Positions 1 through 7,347 of a DNA stretch of 64,000 nucleotides are shown here, one piece after another. Under the pieces are notes generated by a model. It saw only the letters and a list, made by a program, of their open reading frames with translations. It did not search any database and was not told where the DNA came from. The first letter of the stretch is position 1. Each line of letters begins with the position of its first letter. A program made the position numbers and the translations under genes. The DNA comes from F1-80-MAGs062 sp046345315 (lineage in GTDB: Bacteria; Planctomycetota; Planctomycetia; Planctomycetales; Planctomycetaceae): contig JBKDKA010000158.1 of assembly GCA_046345315.1 (NCBI GenBank), forward strand, positions 16,335 through 80,334. Direction: 5' to 3'.

Positions 1-1
1 C

Positions 2-661
2 ATGACTGTTCGTCACGCTGTCTTTATCAATCCAGCGGCATCGGTCCGAGGTGAACGTTATTCAGTAGTCGAAGGCAAAACTCTGGAGATCAGCAAGAAA
101 CACGCCCGGGAACTTTTGGCAGCAATCGACATATCAACACCCGTTGGATTACGCGATCGAGCCATTTGCGGCGTTTTGATTTACACGGCAGCGCGAGCTG
201 GAGCCGTTGCCAATCTTCGTCTCAGGGATTTCACATCGGACGGAATGCAGTACTCTTTTCGCTTCCGTGAAAAGGGTGGAAAGTCACGTTCTATCCCGTG
301 CCGGGCAGACCTTCAGGAATTCATCCTGTCGTATCTTGAACTGATCGAACCGGACAATGCCACAAAAGACGCACCGCTCTTCCTTACTGTCATCGGCCGA
401 ACCAGAACTTTCTCAATGAATTCGATCCGTGGATCCGATGTCTGTCGAATGGTGAAGCGGCGGTTGACCGACACCGGACTGCCTTCAATCTATACCCCTC
501 ACTCGTTCCGGGTCACGACCCTGACTGACTTGCTGGAACAAGGAGTTTCGCTGGAAGATACACAGTATCTTGCCGGGCACGCTGACCCCCGCACAACCCG
601 TCTCTATGACCGTCGCACGAAGAAGGTTACGCGGAATATGGTGGAGCGGATTTCGATTTGA
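2..661 (+). CDS. Tyrosine recombinase (phage-type integrase), C-terminal catalytic part
   Basis: Catalytic domain of a tyrosine site-specific recombinase, which cuts and rejoins DNA through a covalent 3'-phosphotyrosine. Using the ATG at base 2 as residue 1, the expected catalytic set is visible: Arg65 (in TAARAGAV), Lys91/Lys94 in the beta-hairpin, His167-x-x-Arg170 (HSFR), His193 (AGHAD) and nucleophile Tyr202 (RLYDRR). The N-terminal SAM-like core-binding domain is missing; the gene almost certainly begins before the window, so the ATG at base 2 is probably internal. The C-terminus is complete. It could serve plasmid dimer resolution, an integron-like or phage-like element, or integration of the neighbouring cassette; nothing here decides between these. 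Confidence 0.88.
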   Translation: MTVRHAVFINPAASVRGERYSVVEGKTLEISKKHARELLAAIDISTPVGLRDRAICGVLIYTAARAGAVANLRLRDFTSDGMQYSFRFREKGGKSRSIPCRADLQEFILSYLELIEPDNATKDAPLFLTVIGRTRTFSMNSIRGSDVCRMVKRRLTDTGLPSIYTPHSFRVTTLTDLLEQGVSLEDTQYLAGHADPRTTRLYDRRTKKVTRNMVERISI

Positions 662-1108
662 TACCCCCTATGCGGCTGACAATCAACGTATTTCCAATTC
701 ACTCAACTACCAATGAGGGTTCAATGCTCGGCTCGGGCGACCGGTAAAATATCAACATCTAACGACCTAAAGATTATCACCATTTTCGAGCGAAACATGC
801 TGGCTTCGAGTAATTCGCTACTGTTGAGCGAGTATCTATGTGCCGCTGCAACGATCGGATACTGCGATGCACTCACAACCACCCTCAGCCCGATGGATTC
901 CGCCAGATCCCGTAAAACAAACAGTGCACGCAACACGCGAGTGCATTTGTGTTGTGATGGACAAATTCAATGTGACTACTTGACGCTGAACACGAACCAA
1001 GCCGATTGGTGCGTCGACAAGACTATTCGACAACCGCAAACACTTGGATTGGACTGGTCTGGAGCAATTACAGCGATGAAGGGAGGAAAACGACAGGGCA
1101 CAAAAACA
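662..1108. other. Intergenic stretch, no supported gene
   Basis: About 450 bases between the recombinase stop and the convergent end of the next gene. Open frames occur on both strands, but they lack a convincing ribosome site and have no recognisable protein character. If the recombinase belongs to a cassette, an attachment site might lie here, but no repeat was recognised. Confidence 0.5.
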
Positions 1109-2437
1109 TCACTTCGTTGCGCGCCAATACGAAGTCCGACTAGGATCGTATTTCGACAAGAAATCCTCATAGAGATCCTCGACATCGAATTGTTGAGTAG
1201 TGATCCTCACTAAAAACTGGACGCCATCGCGCCTCCGACGATTACTCGCTTCATATTTACTGAGACGAGAAACAACATCCTCCTGTCCTGCCCTTGCAGC
1301 TCGCTCTTTTATCTTCCTGGTAATTTCAGCAGATTCTTCAAACAATCGCTCAAGGTTCTCAGAGTCAATAAATATCACTGAATCGGTCTTTACACGTCTG
1401 GAATGCGTAGCACTGATCACGTAGAGATAGGAGTCCACCCATAATTGGCGAGCGGCAACACAGATCGATTCAACTAAGCCAACAGCAACATCGATTCCGT
1501 CTGGGATATCGTCTTTGGCTATGTCAAGCAAGCTATGCATTTCTTCGACACTCTTCTCAAGTGCCATCGATTGTCGCTCCACAAACTCTGTCGAAAGCGA
1601 CAAGTATCTTGACAAGTGCCTGCGACGCTCACGAGCAGACGACATTAACCGAGTCATGACGGCTGCGCACTGCGAAAACACGCTTTCGCCGGCATTTTCA
1701 ATCATTGATAAATCACCGCTTGTACTTCTCGTTAGAATCCGTCGCACCTCTGATTGAAACCCGCACGTTACTTCGTGACCTGCATCAGTCAAACCGAAGG
1801 ATATTAGCGACTCTCTCCAAAATGACTCATGCGATTCACAGAAAGACATATGCTGTTCGACTGCGCCGAAGAAGCCAGATCTTACGCTCCCGACTTCATG
1901 CTCCAACTCAGTAATCCAGACTCCTGATGCGGGATAGAATGCTGTCAAAAAATGAAACAGATCTTCACGAGAAACGAATTCTGATGAACTTCCGGGCAAA
2001 CGTCTGAGTTCAATATCGAAAACTGCATACGCCAACAGAAGCCGTAAACCAGACAGATCTTCTGTGAATACATTCGGAACCCTAGATGTCATCTCCAAGA
2101 ACATAGACATCCACCGATCAGTCTTAAGGAGCGATGCCGACATGCCAAACCTGACTGTCAGTGCCCGCCCCGCAGCAGCCTCAACTATGCAATACGCCAT
2201 CATGGGCAGATTGTACGACGTACTGAGATCTTGCATAACAATCTTCGAATCAACCTCGACCAAGACGCATCCAACCTCAACTCGCTGAACAGAGGCAGCA
2301 ATCTCGGAGATAGTTATTTGACCATCCAGCCGTATTCCTTCACCCGGAATATCAGTCCAAGACCGCAACAACCGAACACTTGCCGGCCAGAACCGGTGCG
2401 AAAGATCCAATGGCGATTCACACACTGACTGTGACAT
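1109..2437 (-). CDS. Protein of unknown function, second gene of a two-gene cassette (442 aa)
   Basis: I do not recognise this protein. It has no signal peptide or obvious membrane segment. The middle third (about residues 240-330) is rich in charged residues and probably helical, with a Ser/Arg/Glu-rich stretch that may form a coiled coil; the C-terminal part has another charged helical region (KIKERAARAG). The start is taken as the ATG at 2437, because GGAG lies 8 bases upstream; a GTG three codons earlier (2446) is open but badly placed. It follows the 217-aa gene after only about 20 bases on the same strand, so the two are probably co-transcribed and work together. No catalytic motif was seen. 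Confidence 0.7.
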   Translation of the reverse strand: MSQSVCESPLDLSHRFWPASVRLLRSWTDIPGEGIRLDGQITISEIAASVQRVEVGCVLVEVDSKIVMQDLSTSYNLPMMAYCIVEAAAGRALTVRFGMSASLLKTDRWMSMFLEMTSRVPNVFTEDLSGLRLLLAYAVFDIELRRLPGSSSEFVSREDLFHFLTAFYPASGVWITELEHEVGSVRSGFFGAVEQHMSFCESHESFWRESLISFGLTDAGHEVTCGFQSEVRRILTRSTSGDLSMIENAGESVFSQCAAVMTRLMSSARERRRHLSRYLSLSTEFVERQSMALEKSVEEMHSLLDIAKDDIPDGIDVAVGLVESICVAARQLWVDSYLYVISATHSRRVKTDSVIFIDSENLERLFEESAEITRKIKERAARAGQEDVVSRLSKYEASNRRRRDGVQFLVRITTQQFDVEDLYEDFLSKYDPSRTSYWRATK

Positions 2438-2457
2438 TAAAATCACTCCGTTGAAGG

Positions 2458-3111
2458 CTAATTGAGTACGACTACTTTGGGTGTCTCATTCGAACCTAAT
2501 ACAACTACAGTAAACGACCGAGCCAGACCATGAAGCCTGATTTGCACAGACTTGTTGAATCCATCAACAGTTCCGGCTCGACAGCTTGCCAAATGACGGT
2601 CTATCGCAGGAATGAGCTCTGAAGCCATGAACTCGGAGGTGATGCCATCCGGGTCGATCGAATAAATTCGATTCATTGCCGGCAGACTGAACTCGATCTC
2701 ATAACCATTCCTGAAGACGTACTGAGACGTTTCTCTGTCCGACTTAACGATCTCAGCCGCGACACTTCGTATAGCTCCCTTCGTCGCGCCGAACGCGGAA
2801 CAGAACAGATTGATCGCGAGTTTTTGAAACTGCTCAACTTCACCTGGGTTCGCAAATGAATGCCCCTTGATGTTTCGCAAAACGAGAATCAAACTGTCGA
2901 ACAAAGCTGCATGAGCCGTCGACCGATAAGCAGCAGCTGCCGTCTCGCGTGGATCAACTTGAGTAGAATCGGACACACGATGTCTGGATGCATTATAAGC
3001 AGCTTGAAGCGAAGGGGCAATGGAATTGAGGGATTCCGACTGGCTGACGTAGGAGATGAGGCGTTCCCATGCGGCCGAGAATTCATTATCGAACGGAGAC
3101 TTGTGGTTCAT
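2458..3111 (-). CDS. Protein of unknown function, first gene of a two-gene cassette (217 aa)
   Basis: Unrecognised, predicted soluble protein. The frame is open upstream to 3225, but the ATG at 3111 (MNHKSPFDNEF) is preferred because the upstream 38 residues look non-protein-like. The N-terminal 100 residues are helical and Ala/Ser-rich; the C-terminal half has alternating hydrophobic residues (FTVVVLGSN near the end) typical of beta strands in a small alpha/beta fold. The downstream 442-aa gene begins about 20 bases after its stop. Together they form an isolated pair between the recombinase and IS debris, the usual setting for a cargo module. No toxin, nuclease or transferase motif could be identified. 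Confidence 0.65.
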   Translation of the reverse strand: MNHKSPFDNEFSAAWERLISYVSQSESLNSIAPSLQAAYNASRHRVSDSTQVDPRETAAAAYRSTAHAALFDSLILVLRNIKGHSFANPGEVEQFQKLAINLFCSAFGATKGAIRSVAAEIVKSDRETSQYVFRNGYEIEFSLPAMNRIYSIDPDGITSEFMASELIPAIDRHLASCRAGTVDGFNKSVQIRLHGLARSFTVVVLGSNETPKVVVLN

Positions 3112-3576
3112 GGCATCCAGTCCAATTGTACTTGGTGACGCAACCTGATTTTGGGGAGCAGCTGAGAGAACGAAGTGATTTGTATGGAAAAAGGCTGGAT
3201 AAATTGAATAAAGCCAAAGTCGCAACCCGGACCGAAGACGACCTGAGAATTCGATGAAGACTTGTCCAGAACGAAACCCCCATGGAGCCGAAGGGTATGT
3301 CTACCAGGGTACACAAAAATGTCAACCCTGAGATAGCGAAAACACGGCGGCTCGCAGATTTGTCTGTGATGCGAACCGTACAGTTTTGTAGCATTCCCCA
3401 AAACGTCACTTTCGGACATGTCCTTATTTCAGGTAGCCAGTCTTCTGAAGGCTGAAGCAATGCCTAGATGTTTCGCTTGGTGCGCTGATAACGGGAAAGC
3501 GTAGAAAAAGATTGTTTCACCATCTATTTGCATTGTGTTTTGAATCGGTATGAGTGACTCAGCAAGCGAGAGGCAT
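3112..3576. other. Intergenic region upstream of the two-gene cassette
   Basis: About 465 bases containing only overlapping shadow frames. It presumably carries the promoter for the minus-strand pair 3111-1109. No hairpin, repeat or RNA gene was recognised. It borders IS remnants, so part may be leftover mobile-element DNA. Confidence 0.4.
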
Positions 3577-3873
3577 CTATCCCAGCGGCGATTCTATCTC
3601 TGCTTCAGAGTCGTTTCCAAACGACGCCACGACGAGAGTAATAGGCAATTGGTAGACATTCCAACAGGCAACATGCGACCAGACGTTGCAAACCTGCTGC
3701 TGCTCGGACACGTGGATCAATTTCACATCATGGAAGTCCTGTTCGATCGCTTGTCGATCACCAATGGCTTCGATAGTCGTTTCCGCTGTGACGTCTGGAT
3801 CTGCACAGAAGAATGCCACCTATTCGGTCGGACTTCCTGCGAACAGCTGGGGGACCACTTCGTACGAACTCCC
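3577..3873 (-). pseudogene. Remnant of an IS4/IS701-like transposase (C-terminal part)
   Basis: The minus-strand translation matches the C-terminal part of the larger decayed transposase at 4583-5983: VAFFCADPDV corresponds to VAFFCTDAEV, IEQDFHDVKL to IEQNFHDVKL, and EQQQVCNVWSHVACW to the stop-containing region after 5700. Homology continues upstream across an in-frame TAG where the other copy has Trp, so the fragment reaches about 3873. It includes the region of the third catalytic acidic residue (Glu in IEQDF) but neither upstream Asp, so it cannot be active. It is a separate, diverged copy lying in inverted orientation to the larger element. Confidence 0.8.
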
Positions 3874-3944
3874 TAGGTTCTGTCGAGATTCAATAGCCAT
3901 AGAGTATTCTTTATGTGATTTACCTTCTGTATTAGGAGGTACTC

Positions 3945-4303
3945 ATGAGCTATCAAAGACATTTACGAGAAGATCAGTCGTGACGTATTGCGCCTGCACT
4001 GCCTGGCAAACAGAGCGATCCTGGTCGTACCGGCGCTGACAACCGACGTTTTGTCGAGGGTGTGATTTGGGTGGGGCGCAACGGCGGAAGATGTCGCGCG
4101 CTGCCATCGCAATATGGCAAATGGCCGACAGTTCACAAACGCTTCAAAACCTGGGCAGATAATGGCATCTGGCAGATGAGTTTCATTACGTTGGTTGAAG
4201 CCGCTGATTTGGGATGGGTGATGATTGACTCCGCCATTGTCCGCGTTCATCAGCACGCTGCTGGCAAAAAAGAGGGTAGGAGAATCAGACGTTAGGCCGT
4301 ACC
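3945..4303 (+). pseudogene. IS5-family transposase OrfA fragment, broken
   Basis: Starts at ATG 3945 with an excellent AGGAGGT ribosome site. The reading MSYQRHLREDQS is interrupted by TGA at 3981-3983, then continues RIAPALPGKQSDPGRTGADN and WVGRNGGRCRALPSQYGKW, the DUF4096-type N-terminal domain of IS5-group transposases. After a run of six A (4266-4271) the family signature ENQTLGRT appears in the -1 frame, as expected for OrfA/OrfB frameshifting, but that frame also carries a TAG (4277-4279). The sequence stops abruptly at 4303, where the inverted repeat of the next element begins. It lacks the DDE core and is not functional. Confidence 0.8.
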
Positions 4304-4318
4304 GCACTTTCTGACATT
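4304..4318 (+). repeat. Left terminal inverted repeat of the IS4/IS701-like element
   Basis: Fifteen bases that are the exact reverse complement of 5992-6006, immediately outside the transposase gene. It marks the junction with the IS5-family fragment. Confidence 0.85.
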
Positions 4319-4582
4319 TCTTTTTTGGGTTCTTCGGGACTTTTAGCGGCCCGAAACAGATGATCAGGCGATCAGAAGGGTGGTGACTGTGAATTCCTTG
4401 CAGAATTGACCGCCAGTTTCTCGCCCAGAGTCTGAAAACACTGTGCATTAGCCCCGTTCGCCTCGCCGTCACATCACCCTCATGACAAACGGGTGATGTC
4501 GAAAAGTGGTCTGCGCAGCAACGGGGGTCCTGGGTAAGAATTGTTTTACGAAGAACAGCTCCATTCCCGAAGGAGCACTCCG

Positions 4583-5983
4583 ATGTCTGCATCGACGCTG
4601 CCGAACAGGATAGCAGACTGGTGTCAAATTCTCACCACCCCTCTGGATCGTAGCAGCCGATAGTATTTTCTGACAATGATTCTCGGAATGCTGCTGGGAA
4701 GTGGTCGCAGAACCGTCTGCTGCTGGCTGCGTGCGGCGGGCGTAACCGATGACTGGCAAGACCACTATTACTTCCTGCAGACTCTCGGTCGGTCTGCAAC
4801 ACGAGTTGCCACGGCACTGCTGCATCTGGCTGTGAAACAAATTCCCTTCAGTCAGATCGATAAGTTCATCAAACTGGCCATCGACGATTCGCCGACAAAA
4901 CGTTACGGTCCCGAAGTGCAGTTGGCTGGCACGCTTCATAACCCAAAACCGGGACCATCCGGTTCAGAGTTCCTGTATGGACATATCTGGGTCACGATCA
5001 GCTGGCTGGTCAATCATCCGAAGTGGGGATGCATCGGACTTCCGCTGCTCGCGCTGATGTACGCGCGTCAAAGTGATCTTCAGGTTCTCGAGAACATTGG
5101 AAAGGCACCGTGGAAGTTTCGTACGAAGCTGGAGTTGGCCACGGAGTTGGTGGAACGGTGCGTCAAGTTTTTTCAGAATTGGTATCAAAAGCGAGTCATG
5201 GTGGTCGCAGACGGCGCTTATGCGAAACGACAGTTCTTGAAGCGTGTCATCGCTACGCGTGCCGTGGTGGTCAGTCGGCTGCGGAAGGATGCAGCTCTCT
5301 TTGACCTTCCAGTGGTGGCCAAACAGGGAGGCAAAGGTCGTCCGCGGAATCATGGAAAGAAAATGAGAATCTCCATGGCTCACCGTGGTGGACATCAGAA
5401 AGAATGGACAACGAGTCGCCTGGTTATTTACGGCAGGGAACAGGACGTTCGCTTCAAGACATTTCTGGTGACGATCGCGCCGTCCGGAGGCGTGATTCGA
5501 GTTGTGATTGTGAAACGGTCGGCCGAACTGTTCTCTGATTGTCCGGCGGAGTGGGTCGCGTTCTTTTGTACGGATGCTGAGGTCTCTGCAGAATCGATTA
5601 TCAAAAGTGTGGCAGATCGCTCGGCGATCGAACAGAACTTCCATGACGTGAAGCTGCGTCACATCAACGGCATCAAATGCCGTATGCATGGAGCCGGTGA
5701 ATAACAGGTTTGACACGTATGGTGCAATGTCGCCTGCTGGAGCCTGTGTCTGCCGTTTCACACGATCGTGGAACAGTGGGCACGGAACCGATAGGGGGAC
5801 ACACTAAAGCAGCGGGCTGATCGTGCCTGGGGTGATGACTCTCGGCGACCAAATCACGCGGACCGCTTGAAAACCCTGAAGAAACACACGCTTCGCGAAA
5901 CATTTTCCCGTCTGCCTCGTCACCAGCGGGCCGCCCGAAAAATCCAGTACCTATTTCAAGCTCTGACGAAACTGGTCAACTAA
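4583..5983 (+). pseudogene. IS4/IS701-like DDE transposase, inactivated by four nonsense codons
   Basis: The ancestral frame runs from ATG 4583 (AGGAGC upstream) to TAA 5981, 466 codons, a normal length for IS4/IS701-like transposases. It is interrupted by TAG at codon 27 (4661), TAA at codon 374 (5702), TGA at codon 377 (5711) and TAG at codon 404 (5792). Between stops the DDE core is preserved: first Asp in the IDDSPTKRYGP block, second Asp in VVADGAYAKR, and Glu in the SAIEQNFHDVK block. The C-terminal reading after the stops (HVWCNVACW, then a basic tail ending TKLVN) aligns with the inverted remnant at 3577-3873. The open 342-aa stretch 4676-5704 is therefore only the middle of a dead gene. 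Confidence 0.88.
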
Positions 5984-5991
5984 GATCAGGG

Positions 5992-6006
5992 AATGTCAGA
6001 AAGTGC
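5992..6006 (-). repeat. Right terminal inverted repeat of the IS4/IS701-like element
   Basis: Fifteen bases exactly complementary to the left repeat at 4304-4318, just after the ancestral transposase stop codon at 5981. Confidence 0.85.
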
Positions 6007-6075
6007 AGTCAGGGAATTCTCAGGTCTTTCTCAGATCTTTATCCGCGATTGAGGCGGCGATCGCGTGGTTGAAGC

Positions 6076-6732
6076 CTAACGCTCCATCGCATCTAGTATG
6101 CTCGTGGAAGCCAAGCAAAAAGTTGTCATCACCCAAAGAGAGTGACACATTTCAGAACTCCAGCCATTTTTAATGCAGTACGACAAGGTTGCCGCCAAGA
6201 TCACCATTTCCTGTTGCTTTCTGTGGTACGTCGCATAGTGCTCAATTGCTTGTGTCGGATGCAATATCGACGGGTCTGGTGGATTGAAAGGATGAGAGTA
6301 TTCTTGTTCCAGCAGGTCGTCCAGAATGCCTTGAATCTGTTCACCGGAAATCAACCGGTCCCTGAAAGTGATGAGCTCGTCGACAGCAACGTCATTCTTT
6401 CCGAAATCACATTTTTGACATGCCTTTGTTATGCGGCGAAGTGCAGACTGCCGGAGTATTGGCCTTGTCCAGTGCTGCTCCGACGATATGTCCATACAGT
6501 AAGATAGTAATGCGGCATTTCGGTAATGGTGCAGACAGATAATGAAACGGTCGAACGGCAATCCCCGAGTATCAAACAGCTGATAAAGCAGTTGCTCCAA
6601 TATTTCACTAAGCTGCTCGCTTGCAGCTGCTGATTCGCATTCCCCATCGAGCCATGCTGACTGAAGCCGAATGAGTTGATCTGCTGCTCCACCATCCTTG
6701 AACGAGGGAGTATGTTCGTGGCCGTATGACAT
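6076..6732 (-). CDS. Protein of unknown function (218 aa)
   Basis: Unrecognised soluble, mostly helical protein rich in Leu, Gln, His and Cys. Two parts look loosely alike: EQLSEILEQLLYQLF followed by an HHYRNAALLSYC segment, and EQIQGILDDLLEQ followed by ILAATLSYCIKNGW, suggesting an internal duplication of a helical-bundle unit of about 90 residues. The start at 6732 has only a weak purine-rich ribosome site (AAGAA). It stands alone on the minus strand between the right end of the dead IS and the mobilisation block, about 190 bases downstream of the 140-aa gene, and could be a read-through member of that operon. No enzyme motif seen. Confidence 0.6.
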   Translation of the reverse strand: MSYGHEHTPSFKDGGAADQLIRLQSAWLDGECESAAASEQLSEILEQLLYQLFDTRGLPFDRFIICLHHYRNAALLSYCMDISSEQHWTRPILRQSALRRITKACQKCDFGKNDVAVDELITFRDRLISGEQIQGILDDLLEQEYSHPFNPPDPSILHPTQAIEHYATYHRKQQEMVILAATLSYCIKNGWSSEMCHSLWVMTTFCLASTSILDAMER

Positions 6733-6924
6733 TTCTTGCGAATAAGTAAGTGATCGGGCGTACTCTTATAGGCAATACTATGTTTATAGTTGTGTGTCAT
6801 CTCTTAACGTCGTCGTGAGCACGTTTTCAAAACTATCGTGGTCACACGCACCAACACGTGGACACATTCTTTGAATGTCGTTCGCAGTCTTCGTGCAGTG
6901 TGGTTCCCAGCTCAGCACTGCCGT

Positions 6925-7347
6925 TCACTGCCGGTTTACGAACCCAATATTCGAAATGAAGTATTCTCCACCCGCTTGAAACACCATAGCTCTTTCGGTT
7001 TCGACGACCTCGATTACACGATGTTGGATGAGGTAGTGGAAAAGTTGAAGTAGGTGTTCGCCTTCGATATGGACTTGTGTGTCGCTGAAGAACAACGTGA
7101 AACCACGGTCCGGATTCTCGGAGTATATTTTTGTGAGCATGGAATATGCGAAAGCGAAAACCTCGCCAGTACATTTGCGGAAGCTAATCATCATCTGTGG
7201 CCGTGTGCCTACGCGACCACGGGCAAAGGCCGTGTACTCCTCGGCAGTCGCCGTTTCCTCGGGACGGCGGGGTTCGGGGCGGGCGAACTGAACGTGTTTT
7301 GATCGCGGCGGAAGCAGGTCAGCGATGGTGTCACCGTCAGTAGTCAT
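6925..7347 (-). CDS. Small protein translationally coupled to the relaxase (140 aa)
   Basis: The ATG at 7347 overlaps the last 11 bases of the relaxase gene (ATGACTACTGA), with AAGGA eight bases upstream inside the relaxase reading frame, so translation is coupled. The N-terminal 50 residues are Pro/Arg/Thr-rich and probably flexible; the rest (from MMISFRKCTGEV) looks like a compact alpha/beta domain with a DTQVHIEGEHL strand pair and a C-terminal VFQAGGEYFISNIGF strand. I do not recognise the family. Tight coupling suggests a role in conjugative DNA processing or its regulation, but this is inference from position. Confidence 0.75.
   Translation of the reverse strand: MTTDGDTIADLLPPRSKHVQFARPEPRRPEETATAEEYTAFARGRVGTRPQMMISFRKCTGEVFAFAYSMLTKIYSENPDRGFTLFFSDTQVHIEGEHLLQLFHYLIQHRVIEVVETERAMVFQAGGEYFISNIGFVNRQ

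Larger units (their letters stand above)
4304..6006 (+). mobile_element. Decayed IS4/IS701-like insertion sequence (about 1.7 kb)
   Basis: Bounded by perfect 15-bp terminal inverted repeats: left 4304-4318 (GCACTTTCTGACATT) and right 5992-6006 (its complement); the match continues for two more bases with one mismatch. It contains one degenerate transposase frame (4583-5983). The left end sits directly against the IS5 OrfA remnant, so it inserted into, or recombined next to, that older element. No clear target-site duplication was found, and the rest of the IS5 gene does not resume after the right repeat, so a deletion probably followed insertion. Confidence 0.85.

Noticed and set aside
713..1213. 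A 166-aa open frame after the recombinase
   Set aside because: No ribosome site, its end lies inside the opposite-strand 442-aa gene, and the translation has no protein-like pattern.
4676..5704. An intact 342-aa transposase gene
   Set aside because: Reading in the same frame upstream and downstream shows it is the middle of a 466-codon transposase with four stops, so it is scored as a pseudogene.
4583..5983. Stop codon readthrough or an altered genetic code
   Set aside because: All three stop codons are involved, only IS genes are affected, and the neighbouring genes end on the same stop codons normally; mutation is the simple explanation.
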